From positions 1 through 64,000 of the forward strand of contig CAIYLG010000022.1 in the NCBI GenBank assembly GCA_903927025.1: a stretch of DNA of 64,000 nt, read 5' to 3'. The position numbers and the translations under genes were made by a program. Source of the stretch: an uncultured Armatimonadota bacterium (GTDB lineage: Bacteria; Armatimonadota; Fimbriimonadia; Fimbriimonadales; Fimbriimonadaceae). Numbering within the stretch: position 1 is the first letter of the stretch; every line of letters begins with the position of its first letter. The notes beneath the pieces were generated by a model. That model was not told where the DNA came from and did no database searches. It saw only the letters and a list, made by a program, of their open reading frames with translations. Of this stretch, positions 43,811 through 53,920 are shown one piece after another.

Positions 43811-43821
43811 GGGGGAGACTG

Positions 43822-46413
43822 CTAGTCGCCGTCGCCGTCTGGGTCTGCTACTTTCTTGAGGCCGCTGTGCCATTGGGCTCCTTTCATGGCGGGTCTTGGG
43901 GTGGTGGCGCCTTTGATAGATCCCCAGAGGATGTCGTTTAGTTCGACGTCGGCGGCGGACGTTTCCTTGAATCGGGCGAGGAGACGGTCGCTGTCGCCAG
44001 AGCGGTAGGCGGTTCGGCGGTTGACCTCGCTGATGATGGACTTGGCAGGGAGGACGGCGTCGTAGGGCTCGGCGTTCATCGCGGTCTTGGTGAATACCGC
44101 GATGGGCGAGGCGATGGCGTCGTACTGGCTGAGCGGCTTTAGGCCGAGGACCAGCTCCATGGTGCGGAGCATGCTGTCTGTGTTGTAGAAGTGGCTATCC
44201 ACAACGCCCTTCTCGATCCAGGGGCTAATGACGAAGGCTGGCGACCGGTGACAGTCCACGTGGTCAAAGCCAGCTTGGGCATCATCTTCGAGGACGCAGA
44301 TGACGGTGTGCTTCCAGTAGGGGCTGTGACTGACTGCGTCCACGACCTGACCAACCGCATAGTCGTTATCGGCGACCATGGCGCGCGGTGAACTCTGCCC
44401 AGCACCAGTGCCGGAGGTATGGTCTCGCATCAGCCGGACCATTGAGAACTTGGGAAGGTTGCCATTCTTCACGAACTCATCAAACTCGCGTCGCCAGGTA
44501 GCGATTCGGCTTGGGTCCTTGTGGGACCCGTAGGTCGCCATTTGGCGAGGCGCTGGTTTGAGGCCGTATTTCACCCACGCGTCGCTATCTGCAAAGGCGG
44601 TGTCGAACTGCATGAAGTCGATGTCAGTGTGATCCACCAGGGCCCTGCGATTGGGCGTGTTGGCAATCTTCAACAACTTGCCAGTAGCGGGATCCTTTTG
44701 AGTGGACTTGAATGCGAGGAAGAAACCGTAATTTCGGTAGGAGACTCCCTGACGGGCGCACTGGTCCCAGATGTAGCCGTTTGGCTCCGTGCTTACATCC
44801 TGAATGTTGCGGAGGTCAACGGGCGTGTCGCTATTTTCTCCCTCGGTGTCATAGCCTCGGCCGCGCCCGCTGTAGTTGTACGGCACATTGCGCTCGACGT
44901 ACGGGTTTGCAATGCCCTGCGTGCTCCAGACCCAGCCATCCTGGGAGACTTCGGCGCACACATAAAAGTTGTCGAGCAGCACAAACCTATCGGCAAGGGC
45001 ATGGAGATTTGGAGTGACTTCACTTGGGAACAGGCAGACGCTGCGATCGCCGTTGCCACGAGAGTCGTCTCCCATCACCTGGTCGTAGGTCCGATTTTCC
45101 TTGATGATGTAAATCACGTGGTCGATGCCCGGGTTCACGAACGCCCGGCGGTTCTTTGCCTCCACTCCACCGACGGCGAGGTTGTTGGACAACACTGCCT
45201 TGGTTGTGAGATCCAGTGCGGCGGTCGCTCCGCGAACGTCAATAGAGGCGACAGTTCCTTCAAGGATGTTTTCGTCGTACTGGCCAAGATTTCGAACCGG
45301 TCGGTCGTTTGGATTTCGAGTCTGGGTTCCCTTCGCGTTGGACACAAAGAGCTTGGATCCGTCCGGTGACATCACCGCTGAGCTTGGGCCCCAACCGCCG
45401 GGAATAAAGCCCTTTAGCACCGCTTTGTCAGTGTCGACCACGGCGATTGCATTGGCGTCGTAGAGGGAGACATAGAGTGTTCTCTCATCCGGAGAGAGCG
45501 TCGCACCAAGCGGTGTCGCTCCTGGCAGACCCTTGAGGTCGCCGATGCGGATCAGGATGGTTTTAATCACCTTATCCGTCAAGGTGTCTATGACAGAGAC
45601 GGTGTCCCCGCAGGAGTTGCTTACATAGAGTCGGGTCTGCGCCTTGTTCAGGAGGAGTGAAACTGGATTGGCACCCGTTTTGATCGTTGTGACACCGGCA
45701 AAGTGCGTGGTGATCACAGAGACGTTGCCGTCTCGCTCGTTGCTGACGTACAGCTTTGGAGAGCCATCAAGCTTCGGCTCTGCCGCGACGATGTCCATTG
45801 GATAGCCGCCGACCGGATACTCCTTAACAACTTTCCCTTCCGAGTTGAATGCAGTTACGGAACCATGGAAGCCGTTCCAAACGTGAGTCTGGTTATTGAC
45901 GGCGAAGACGTATTTGCCATCTCGGCTGACGGTAACGCCCGCGATGTGGTGAGGCTGCTCTCCCGCATTTGCTGGAGCTGGGTTTTCAATCTGACCGGCA
46001 GGTTTGGTGCTGCCGTCAGGGGCAACATCAAAAATTGAGATAAGGTCCTGGGCACCTCGCGAGGCTAGCAGCTGAAGCTTTCCGTTCAGTTCCCGGAAGG
46101 TGATGCCAAAGTAGAGGCCGCTCGGGTCTCCACGCTCACCGGCGAACTGCCGCTTGCTGAGAAGCTGTCCAGTCTTAGCATCCAGGATCGAGAGCTGCTC
46201 CCTGTAGCCGATGTCTGTCACAGCGATGAAGCGGCCATCTGGGCTCAGCTTCATGTTGACGGGGAATGAGCCCACCTCGGTTTGGTCTCCTACCGGCGTG
46301 ATGAACTTGCCCGTCACCAGTCGCTTGGATTCCTCTCCCTGCCGATGCAGCGTAAACGCCGCCGCGCCAACACCCAGCAAACCAACAACAAAAAGCCCTT
46401 TACCCAGCTTCAT
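43822..46413 (-). CDS. Beta-propeller (YVTN-type) / phosphoesterase fusion protein
   Basis: The 863-aa product starts at MKLGKGLFVVGLLGVGAAAF (ATG 46413), a signal or anchor. Residues to about 400 form repeated blades (FPVNMKLSPDGRFIAVTD, PKLYVSNERDGNVSVI, TRLYVSNSCGDTVSVID), a YVTN-type propeller. The rest matches bacterial acid phosphatase/phospholipase C-like phosphoesterases (HVIYIIKENRTYDQVMGD, VCVLEDDAQAGFDHVD, SPAFVISPWI). The whole is a known exported architecture; its substrate is unknown. Confidence 0.85.
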   Translation of the reverse strand: MKLGKGLFVVGLLGVGAAAFTLHRQGEESKRLVTGKFITPVGDQTEVGSFPVNMKLSPDGRFIAVTDIGYREQLSILDAKTGQLLSKRQFAGERGDPSGLYFGITFRELNGKLQLLASRGAQDLISIFDVAPDGSTKPAGQIENPAPANAGEQPHHIAGVTVSRDGKYVFAVNNQTHVWNGFHGSVTAFNSEGKVVKEYPVGGYPMDIVAAEPKLDGSPKLYVSNERDGNVSVITTHFAGVTTIKTGANPVSLLLNKAQTRLYVSNSCGDTVSVIDTLTDKVIKTILIRIGDLKGLPGATPLGATLSPDERTLYVSLYDANAIAVVDTDKAVLKGFIPGGWGPSSAVMSPDGSKLFVSNAKGTQTRNPNDRPVRNLGQYDENILEGTVASIDVRGATAALDLTTKAVLSNNLAVGGVEAKNRRAFVNPGIDHVIYIIKENRTYDQVMGDDSRGNGDRSVCLFPSEVTPNLHALADRFVLLDNFYVCAEVSQDGWVWSTQGIANPYVERNVPYNYSGRGRGYDTEGENSDTPVDLRNIQDVSTEPNGYIWDQCARQGVSYRNYGFFLAFKSTQKDPATGKLLKIANTPNRRALVDHTDIDFMQFDTAFADSDAWVKYGLKPAPRQMATYGSHKDPSRIATWRREFDEFVKNGNLPKFSMVRLMRDHTSGTGAGQSSPRAMVADNDYAVGQVVDAVSHSPYWKHTVICVLEDDAQAGFDHVDCHRSPAFVISPWIEKGVVDSHFYNTDSMLRTMELVLGLKPLSQYDAIASPIAVFTKTAMNAEPYDAVLPAKSIISEVNRRTAYRSGDSDRLLARFKETSAADVELNDILWGSIKGATTPRPAMKGAQWHSGLKKVADPDGDGD

Positions 46414-46531
46414 GGCCGTAAGCCTACTCAACTCGGCAGAATCCTCAGCCGACTAGAAGCCTGGTTTTGAAGCATTCACAAATGATTCTTAATCCACCAG
46501 GTTCCCTGCGCAGGCGGTACGATCACCAGTC

Positions 46532-48154
46532 ATGGATCCCCTAGTTTCGCAAGTCAACGTGGACGATGCCGAACACATCGCAAATCGCGAAGCGATGCAG
46601 CAGGTCATGCAGGATTTCCGAGCACGGCTAAAGAAGGCGATGGAAGGCGGTGGCGCGGAAACCGTCGCCAAGCATAAGAAGCGGGGAAAGCTTCTGGCGA
46701 GAGAGCGTATAGAGCAACTGTTGGATCCCGGCTCCCCTTTTCTGGAATTCAGCACCCTTGCCGCCACCGGAATGTATGGCGATGAAGCGCCCGGCGCCGG
46801 AATCGTCACCGGCATTGGTCGTGTTCACGGTCGAGAGTGCGTGATCGTAGCCAACGATGCAACCGTCAAGGGGGGCACGTACTTCCCTATCACGGTGAAG
46901 AAGCATCTTCGCGCCCAGGAGATTGCGCTGGAGAACAACTTGCCGTGCATCTATTTGGTGGACTCAGGCGGAGCCTTTTTGCCGCTCCAAGCAGAAGTCT
47001 TTCCAGACCGAGACCATTTTGGACGCATCTTTTTCAACCAGGCTCAAATGTCGGCCGCCGGGATTCCGCAGATTGCCGCGGTAATGGGCTCCTGCACGGC
47101 GGGAGGCGCGTACGTCCCTGCGATGAGCGATGAGACCGTGATTGTGAAGGGGCAGGGCACCATCTTTTTGGGCGGCCCGCCCCTGGTAAAAGCGGCGACA
47201 GGCGAAGAAGTGTCCGCCGAGGACCTGGGTGGGGCCGATGTTCATACCCGCATCAGTGGAGTTGCCGACCACATGGCGGAGGATGAGCCCCATGCCATCG
47301 AGATGGTTCGAAATATCGTGGAGGCGACCCGGGGTTCGGTATTCGAGAGGGCACGTCTCGCCGCAGATTCGCCCGCTGAAGCAGAGGATCCTCTTTTTTC
47401 ACCAGAGGATCTCTACTCTCTGGTCCCCAGCGACCCAAAGGTTCCAATGAAAATGCGTGAGGTGCTCGCCAGAGTAGTCGATGGAAGCCGGTTCCACGAG
47501 TTTAAGCCGCGCTACGGAACCACGCTGATCTGTGGCTTTGCCCGGTTCCAGGGGCATTTGGCGGGGGTGCTCGCCAACGATGGGATTTTGTTTTCTGAGT
47601 CTGCGCTCAAGGGGGCTCACTTTATTGAGCTATGCTGCCAACGCGGAATACCTCTCGTGTTTCTTCAGAACATCACGGGCTTCATGGTCGGCCGCAAGTA
47701 TGAGAACGAAGGAATCGCCAAGAACGGCGCCAAGCTGGTCACCGCAGTCAGCACAGCAAATGTGCCCAAGTTCACGGTCATTGTTGGCGGAAGCTTCGGG
47801 GCCGGCAACTATGGAATGTGCGGTCGCGCCTTTGGTCCGCGTCAACTTTGGATGTGGCCGAACGCCAAAATCAGCGTGATGGGCGGCGACCAGGCGGCGA
47901 ACGTCTTGCTGACGGTGAAGAAGGATCAGTTGGCAGCCAAGGGCGAAGAGATGACACCTGAGGAGCAAGAGGCTTTCAAGGTACCCACGCTGAAGAAGTA
48001 TGCAGAGGAGGCCAGCGCCTATTACAGCACCGGCCGGTTGTGGGACGATGGCATCATCGATCCGGTGGATACGCGCATGGTGCTGGGCCTCGGGATCGAG
48101 GCGGCCGGCAATGCCCCTCTGAAGCCGGCGGGATTCAGTCTCTTCCGCATGTAG
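46532..48154 (+). CDS. Acyl-CoA carboxylase carboxyltransferase (MccB-like)
   Basis: This 540-aa subunit transfers carboxyl from biotin to an acyl-CoA. It is most like methylcrotonyl-CoA carboxylase beta (leucine breakdown): [53 protein letters not shown] and [14 protein letters not shown]. Propionyl- or geranyl-CoA carboxylase beta remain possible. No biotin-carboxylase/BCCP subunit is adjacent. ATG 46532. Confidence 0.9.
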   Translation: MDPLVSQVNVDDAEHIANREAMQQVMQDFRARLKKAMEGGGAETVAKHKKRGKLLARERIEQLLDPGSPFLEFSTLAATGMYGDEAPGAGIVTGIGRVHGRECVIVANDATVKGGTYFPITVKKHLRAQEIALENNLPCIYLVDSGGAFLPLQAEVFPDRDHFGRIFFNQAQMSAAGIPQIAAVMGSCTAGGAYVPAMSDETVIVKGQGTIFLGGPPLVKAATGEEVSAEDLGGADVHTRISGVADHMAEDEPHAIEMVRNIVEATRGSVFERARLAADSPAEAEDPLFSPEDLYSLVPSDPKVPMKMREVLARVVDGSRFHEFKPRYGTTLICGFARFQGHLAGVLANDGILFSESALKGAHFIELCCQRGIPLVFLQNITGFMVGRKYENEGIAKNGAKLVTAVSTANVPKFTVIVGGSFGAGNYGMCGRAFGPRQLWMWPNAKISVMGGDQAANVLLTVKKDQLAAKGEEMTPEEQEAFKVPTLKKYAEEASAYYSTGRLWDDGIIDPVDTRMVLGLGIEAAGNAPLKPAGFSLFRM

Positions 48155-48176
48155 GATTGCCGGGTAAGTTCTGAAA

Positions 48177-48560
48177 ATGCGCCGTGTTGTGAGTCTGGTT
48201 CTCCTGATGTGTACGTTTGCCTTTGCCCTGGCAAACGACCCGAACGAAGTCGTCCGCACACCGCAGGGACTGAAGAAGGTGCTTGCACCAACGCCAAAGC
48301 AGACGGCCGCATTGAAGTCTTTGGATGCCAAGTTCGGTTCGCTACTGACGAAGCTTCGAGCGAAATCTCCGAGTGACTACATTGTCGAACGAGACGCCCT
48401 CAACGAAAAGTACACACGTGAATTCTTCGCAGTGCTGTCTCCGATTCAGAAGTCGAACTACCGGAAATACATCCGAGCGCTTCGGCAGGGCTACATAAAA
48501 GACCACCCAGAAGTGGATGCCGACAACATCTTCATCTGGGGCGGGGAGAACTTGGTTTAG
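48177..48560 (+). CDS. Small secreted hypothetical protein
   Basis: The 127-aa product has a signal peptide (VVSLVLLMCTFAFALAND). The rest is charged and helical (TAALKSLDAKFGSLLTKL, YTREFFAVLSPIQK), the pattern of small periplasmic stress-type proteins (LTXXQ-like). Similarity is only of type. It starts 22 nt after the carboxylase gene. Confidence 0.55.
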   Translation: MRRVVSLVLLMCTFAFALANDPNEVVRTPQGLKKVLAPTPKQTAALKSLDAKFGSLLTKLRAKSPSDYIVERDALNEKYTREFFAVLSPIQKSNYRKYIRALRQGYIKDHPEVDADNIFIWGGENLV

Positions 48561-48642
48561 AGGGCGCAGTCAACGGTTCACAGCGCCTTGGCCAAGCCAA
48601 CAAGTCCGTAATCCAGGTTCCTTCCACCGCCTCACGCGTTCC

Positions 48643-50178
48643 CTACTTCACTGCTTTTGCCTTGTCCGATTCCGATCCTCGTTGGCGGTTTTCTTCGGCT
48701 TTGGCTTCCATTTCTTCGATCGATTTGACGGTGAGCCTCGCGGCGCCTGCGTAATCTTTGGTCGGAACGAGGGGGCCGTTGGACAGGCGCGTTTTTGCGG
48801 CTGAGATTGCGTCGGCATACTGGGGCAGCCAGGGTTCGCCGGCCACCAGCATTTCGTCGGCCATCTGCCAAATCTCGGGGGGATTGCACACGGCGCCGGC
48901 TAGGGGATCCAGCATCATCGCCTGTTTCAGCAGCTCAGGGTCGCCATGGACAGCCGCTTCCACTCCAAGGCGCTGGACGGAAATAGAAACGTTGCAGACG
49001 GCGGCACAACCAAGTGGGAGCGCGCCGACTTGAGGCATCGAGATGCCGTTTTTGTCCACATACCCAGGGGCTTCGATGATAGCGTCGTCGGGGAGGTTCG
49101 AGATAACGCCGTTATTCACTACATTGAAATGGCCACGGTACAAGCGCCCCGTCTCAAGGGACTCGATGATATAGCTGCCGTGCTCCTCGCCCCGCTTCTC
49201 TGGGATGAATTCGTTGGGAGTGGCCTCCATCCAATTGGGGAAGTCATGCTCAAACCATTGGCGACCTTCCGTGCAGACGCGAAGATAGCCGCCGGTTTCG
49301 CCGTGAATCCAGCTGCTCATGTCGATCCAGTCGGGAATCTCCGAAGGACGCTTGCGGTACCAGGGCACATACTCGCTGAGATGGCCGTTTGACTCGGTGC
49401 TGTAGTAGCCGAAGCGCCGCAGCATGTCGATGCGAACTTTCTCGGTTTTCGAGAAGTCCGGGTGCATCTCGAACGCTTCCAGCAGATGGGGAATCATATC
49501 GATCCCGCGCCAGCGGACCTGCACATACCAAGTCTGGTGGTTGATGCCGGCACAAATGATATCGACCTCTTTCTTCGAGACAGTCTCTTCCGGTCCAATG
49601 TGGCCGTGTTTTCGTGCCCAGCCTTCGATACAGGAGGCAATCTGCCAGTGGCCACCCTGCACGCCGTGGCAGAGACCCACAGTCTTGACCCCACCGTATT
49701 TGTTGCATGCCCAGGTCAGCATCGCCATCGGGTTGCTGTAGTTGAGGAACAGACAGTCTGGCGAGGCTACCTCGCGGATGTCCCGGCAGAAGTCGAGCAA
49801 AGCTGGAATTCCACGTTGGGCGTACATGAGGCCACCGGGTCCCAGGGTGTCTCCCACGCATTGATCCACGCCGTATTTCAGAGGGATGTCGATATCGGTG
49901 GCAAAAGCCTCCAGCCCTCCCACACGCACAAAGGACAAAACGTAATCTGCTCCATCCAATGCCGCGCGACGAGACAGGGTGGTCTCGATGGTTGCCGAAA
50001 CTCCATTCGAAGCGATGTCCCGCTTCATGAGTTGGGCGACCATGTCCAAGTTGTGCTCACTGATGTCGTGGTAGGCGAAGTGAGTGTCCTGAAGCTCAGG
50101 CACAGTGAGGATATCTCGCGAAATTCCGCGCGTAAAGCCGACGCTGCCAGCACCAATGACGGCAATCTTAATAGGCAT
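48643..50178 (-). CDS. GH4 glycosidase (alpha-galactosidase MelA-like)
   Basis: This 511-aa NAD- and Mn-dependent family-4 glycosidase has the dinucleotide fold GAGSVGFTRG, NYSNPM, and metal ligands in GLCHGVQG and GINHQTW. The mix fits alpha-galactosidases/alpha-glucuronidases of GH4 better than 6-phospho-glucosidases, but substrate is not certain. ATG 50178 is used; GTG 50184 is an alternative. It is divergent from the pentose-phosphate operon. Confidence 0.88.
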   Translation of the reverse strand: MPIKIAVIGAGSVGFTRGISRDILTVPELQDTHFAYHDISEHNLDMVAQLMKRDIASNGVSATIETTLSRRAALDGADYVLSFVRVGGLEAFATDIDIPLKYGVDQCVGDTLGPGGLMYAQRGIPALLDFCRDIREVASPDCLFLNYSNPMAMLTWACNKYGGVKTVGLCHGVQGGHWQIASCIEGWARKHGHIGPEETVSKKEVDIICAGINHQTWYVQVRWRGIDMIPHLLEAFEMHPDFSKTEKVRIDMLRRFGYYSTESNGHLSEYVPWYRKRPSEIPDWIDMSSWIHGETGGYLRVCTEGRQWFEHDFPNWMEATPNEFIPEKRGEEHGSYIIESLETGRLYRGHFNVVNNGVISNLPDDAIIEAPGYVDKNGISMPQVGALPLGCAAVCNVSISVQRLGVEAAVHGDPELLKQAMMLDPLAGAVCNPPEIWQMADEMLVAGEPWLPQYADAISAAKTRLSNGPLVPTKDYAGAARLTVKSIEEMEAKAEENRQRGSESDKAKAVK

Positions 50179-50274
50179 ATCCACATTCTATCCGTGCGAA
50201 TGGCGATGATAGAGATGTACATTCCACCAGGTTAAAAAGCTAGTTATCGCAGGTTGTAAATCATCCGCTCGGGT

Positions 50275-52458
50275 ATGTTCGAGAGGATGAGAATTGGACT
50301 TGGCGCGGACCATGCAGGCTTTGAACTGAAGCAGTTCTTGGCAAAGCGAATCGAGGCACTTGGACACGAAGTGGTGGACTACGGCGCTCACGAGTACGAC
50401 GCCCTAGATGACTATCCCGATTTTGCGGAGAAGGTTGCTCTTGCGGTTGCCGCAAAGTTAGTCGATCGCGGCGTTCTCGTCTGCGGCAGCGGCATCGGCG
50501 CCAGCATCGCCGCGAACAAAGTCACCGGCGTTCGCGCAGGTGTATGCGGCGAGAGCTATTCCGCTCACCAGGGTGTGGAGCACGATGACGTCAACGTCTT
50601 GGTCCTCGGCTCGCGCGTCACGGGCATTGAAGTCGCCAACGAGATTTTGATGAGCTACCTCAACGCAAGATTTACGGGTGAAGAGCGACACTCGCGAAGG
50701 CTCAATAAAGTCCTTGCGATTGAGAAGCGCTCGCTTGCCGGCTGTGCTGATGAAGCTCCAGAAAAGATGGAGGACCCACAGTGCCTCGTGTTGGGCAGCT
50801 TTGAAAAGCAGGTCGATGCAGAGGTTGAGAAGCTCGCCAGCATCGACTACATTCCCCGCTTTTGGAAGAAGGACCCAGAGTTGTGGGGCGGCGGAGATCG
50901 GACAGCGAATATTCTGAATTCACTAGGCTGGACCGACGTCGTCGGGAAACTGCTCACAGCGGTTCCTGAACTTGAGGCATTTGCCGCGGAGATCAAAGCA
51001 GCTGGGTTCACCCGGGTGGTCCTCGCTGGAATGGGCGGAAGCAGCCTTGCCCCGCTGGTTCTTTCAACGTGCATTCCCGGTGGCCCCAATGGACTGCCGG
51101 TCACGGTGCTCGATTCCACCGACCCTGAAACGGTTCTTGAAGTCGAGAGAGGCGGCGACCTCGCCACCACGCTTTTCGTCGTTGCGAGCAAGTCTGGCGG
51201 TACGGCGGAGCCGACTGCTTTTGATGCCTACTTCTTCGACAAGGTCAAGAATCCAAACAACTTCGTCGCCATCACCGACCCCGGCTCACCGTTTGCCAAG
51301 TCTGCCGAGGAGCGCAAGTTCCGCAAGATCTTCCTGAATTTCTCCGACATTGGCGGTCGCTTCTCTGCCCTCAGCTACTTCGGGATGGTCCCTGCGGCTC
51401 TGATGGGGCTTGACCTTAGGAAGCTTCTGGGCAAGGCACTCAGCGTGATTGAGTCCAACGGTCCGAACGTAGGGATTACGGAAGCTCCTGCATTCGTTCT
51501 GGGTGCCGCGATGGGGTCGCTCGGTGTACAGGGCGTCAATAAGCTCACCTTCCTCACGCCGGAGCACCTGTCCCCGCTGGGGCTCTGGATGGAGCAGCTG
51601 GTGGCCGAGAGTACGGGCAAAGAGCAGAAAGGCATTTTGCCGGTTGCCTGCGAGGAAAGCGGCCCGCCTTCAGCTTACGGCAAGGACCGGTTCTTTGTGA
51701 TCTTCCGAGACTGTTCTCGGGACTGTTCCTTCCTCGATATTCGCGCCTTCGCACTCCGAGAGGCAGGGCATCCGATTGTGACGATCGATATCATGGACCC
51801 GTACGATATCGCCCAGGAGTTTTTCCGGTTTGAGATCGCTACTGCAGTTGCAGGCTCAATCCTCGGGATCAATCCTTTCGACCAGCCGAACGTGCAGGAG
51901 AGCAAGGATGTCACGAAGAAGCTGCTTCACGAAGTAGATGTGAAGGGTTCGCTGCCGGTGCAGACGCCAACCGTGACAGAAGGACAGCTTTCTCTCTACG
52001 GAGACGCCGCAAAGGACTCCCTCCAAGAGTCGTTGCGAACGTTCTTTGCCGATGCGGGCCCAGGATGCTTTGCCGTTCTGCAGGCCTATCTGCCGGAGAC
52101 AGCAGAGCTTAGCGCCAAGCTCCATCATCTCCAGGCGACCCTGCGAGACTATCTCCGCATCGCGACTGCGAACGGCTACGGACCTCGCTTCCTTCACTCA
52201 ACCGGGCAGTTCCATAAGGGCGGTCCAAACACAGGGTTCTTTATCCAGCTCACCGGAAACCACGTTGAGGACGCAACGATACCGGGACAGACCGCCACCT
52301 GGGGTGTGTTCATCGATGCTCAGGCTCAGGGCGACCTTGAGACCCTCAAGGCTCATGGACGGCGAACAATTCGCGTGCACTTAAGTGGAGACCGAGGCAC
52401 TGCGATCGACCAGCTTACCAAGGCCGTGGCCGAGGCCTTCTCCCATCGGATCGGATAA
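50275..52458 (+). CDS. Fused ribose-5-phosphate isomerase B / glucose-6-phosphate isomerase
   Basis: One uninterrupted 727-aa frame. Residues 1-150 are RpiB: GADHAGFELK, catalytic-site Cys70 in CGSGIGASIAANK, and the HDDVNVLVLGSRV segment. From about residue 165 on it is a phosphoglucose isomerase with GMGGSSLAP, VASKSGGTAEP, FSALSYFGMVPAAL and QFHKGGPNTG, the same subtype seen in transaldolase-PGI fusions. It interconverts ribulose-5-P/ribose-5-P and glucose-6-P/fructose-6-P. It heads the gnd-zwf-pgl operon. ATG 50275 is used; ATG 50287 is an alternative. Confidence 0.9.
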   Translation: MFERMRIGLGADHAGFELKQFLAKRIEALGHEVVDYGAHEYDALDDYPDFAEKVALAVAAKLVDRGVLVCGSGIGASIAANKVTGVRAGVCGESYSAHQGVEHDDVNVLVLGSRVTGIEVANEILMSYLNARFTGEERHSRRLNKVLAIEKRSLAGCADEAPEKMEDPQCLVLGSFEKQVDAEVEKLASIDYIPRFWKKDPELWGGGDRTANILNSLGWTDVVGKLLTAVPELEAFAAEIKAAGFTRVVLAGMGGSSLAPLVLSTCIPGGPNGLPVTVLDSTDPETVLEVERGGDLATTLFVVASKSGGTAEPTAFDAYFFDKVKNPNNFVAITDPGSPFAKSAEERKFRKIFLNFSDIGGRFSALSYFGMVPAALMGLDLRKLLGKALSVIESNGPNVGITEAPAFVLGAAMGSLGVQGVNKLTFLTPEHLSPLGLWMEQLVAESTGKEQKGILPVACEESGPPSAYGKDRFFVIFRDCSRDCSFLDIRAFALREAGHPIVTIDIMDPYDIAQEFFRFEIATAVAGSILGINPFDQPNVQESKDVTKKLLHEVDVKGSLPVQTPTVTEGQLSLYGDAAKDSLQESLRTFFADAGPGCFAVLQAYLPETAELSAKLHHLQATLRDYLRIATANGYGPRFLHSTGQFHKGGPNTGFFIQLTGNHVEDATIPGQTATWGVFIDAQAQGDLETLKAHGRRTIRVHLSGDRGTAIDQLTKAVAEAFSHRIG

Positions 52459-52504
52459 CGGCTCCCAGCACCTGCTTCGTAGAAAGTAAACGTAAGGCTC
52501 ATTC

Positions 52505-53920
52505 ATGTCAGACATTCAGTACGATTTCGGAATGGTCGGCCTCGGGACCATGGGGCGCGCTCTGCTCCTCAACATGGCGGATCATGGATTCGCCGTCGCT
52601 GGTTTAGATACGGACGCAGGCAAGGTGGCTGCCCTCCACAGTGAGGGGAGCGGCAAACCGGTCAAAGGCTTTGCCGACGCCGCCGAATTCGTGGCGTCTA
52701 TCCGCAAGCCACGGGCGATCATGATGCTGGTTCCCGCGGGAGCGCCGGTGGATTCGGTTATCAAGACCCTCGTTCCTCATCTGGAGCCAGGCGACTTCAT
52801 GATCGATGGCGGAAACAGCTACTACAGAGATACCGACCGACGAGCAAAAGAGCTCAGCACCAGCGGGCTCGGCTTTATCGGCATGGGCGTCTCCGGCGGT
52901 GAGGCGGGCGCACGACGCGGACCCAGCATGATGCCAGGCGGGACAACGGAGAACTACGAGCGAATCCGACCGATCGTGGAGGCAGTAGCCGCCAAGTACG
53001 ATGGCGAACCCTGCGTAGCGCTTATGGGATCCGGCTCAGCTGGCCATTACGTCAAAACCGTCCACAACGGCATTGAATACGGCGTCATGCAGCTGATCTC
53101 GGAGGTCTTTGACGTCTGCCAGCGCTCGCTGGGGATGTCCAACGCCGAAATTGCTGATGCTTTTGCCGAATGGAATGATGCCGAGCTGAAGAGCTTCCTG
53201 GTTCAGATTTCAGTCACCGTGCTTCGGTACAAGGATGAAAAGACCGGCGGTGACCTGGTCGACTACATCTCAGACAAAGCGAAGCAGAAAGGCACCGGCA
53301 AATGGACATCCCAGGACGCGATGGACTTGGGAATGCCTATTCCGAGTATTGACGTTGCCGTTGCCGCCCGCGAAATGTCTGGCCTTAAGGCTGAACGAGT
53401 CGAGGCCGCCAAGGTCTTGCCACCGACCGCAACGGCAAAGCCCGCGGATAAAACCGCCGCTCTCGCTGATCTGCGAGGTGCGCTGTTTACGGCGATGCTG
53501 ATTTGCTACTCGCAAGGCCTTGCGCTTCTTAAGGAAGCCTCTAAAGAGTACGGCTACGGCACCAACCTTGAGACGGTCGCCAAGGTGTGGAGAGCGGGTT
53601 GCATCATCCGATCGGAGCAGCTTGAAACAATTCGAGCCGCCTACCACGCGAACCCCGACCTTGCAAACCTACTGGTCGATCCTGAAATTTCTAAGCTCAT
53701 CCTTGCCAACGAGGGCAGTCTCCGGCGCGCGGTGACCGCCGCCATCCAAGCCTCTGTTCCCGTCCCCAGCCTCAGCGCAAGCATCGCCTATCTCGATGGG
53801 TATCGCAGCGCGCGGCTGCCGGCCAACTTGATTCAAGGTCAGCGCGACCTCTTCGGCGCACACACCTACGAGCGACTCGATGCTGAGGGCAGCTTCCACA
53901 CCCTTTGGGAGAAAGAATGA
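52505..53920 (+). CDS. gnd: 6-phosphogluconate dehydrogenase, decarboxylating
   Basis: This 471-aa NADP enzyme turns 6-phosphogluconate into ribulose-5-P and CO2. Motifs: [18 protein letters not shown] (cofactor), [33 protein letters not shown] and [13 protein letters not shown] (active-site Lys/Asn/Glu). ATG 52505; its end overlaps zwf by ATGA. Confidence 0.96.
   Translation: MSDIQYDFGMVGLGTMGRALLLNMADHGFAVAGLDTDAGKVAALHSEGSGKPVKGFADAAEFVASIRKPRAIMMLVPAGAPVDSVIKTLVPHLEPGDFMIDGGNSYYRDTDRRAKELSTSGLGFIGMGVSGGEAGARRGPSMMPGGTTENYERIRPIVEAVAAKYDGEPCVALMGSGSAGHYVKTVHNGIEYGVMQLISEVFDVCQRSLGMSNAEIADAFAEWNDAELKSFLVQISVTVLRYKDEKTGGDLVDYISDKAKQKGTGKWTSQDAMDLGMPIPSIDVAVAAREMSGLKAERVEAAKVLPPTATAKPADKTAALADLRGALFTAMLICYSQGLALLKEASKEYGYGTNLETVAKVWRAGCIIRSEQLETIRAAYHANPDLANLLVDPEISKLILANEGSLRRAVTAAIQASVPVPSLSASIAYLDGYRSARLPANLIQGQRDLFGAHTYERLDAEGSFHTLWEKE

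Larger units (their letters stand above)
43378..43821. other. Intergenic repeat region without genes
   Basis: I see no convincing gene. The stretch holds a 19-bp perfect hairpin (43524-43571), a composite palindromic repeat (43590-43770) and a 17-bp hairpin (43774-43810). Short open frames through it are broken and low-complexity. Confidence 0.6.

Noticed and set aside
44521-45369. 282-codon frame antisense to the propeller/phosphoesterase gene
   Set aside because: It is a shadow frame; the opposite strand shows clear repeated blade motifs.
49462-50235. 257-codon frame antisense to the GH4 gene
   Set aside because: It is a shadow of GH4 coding sequence.
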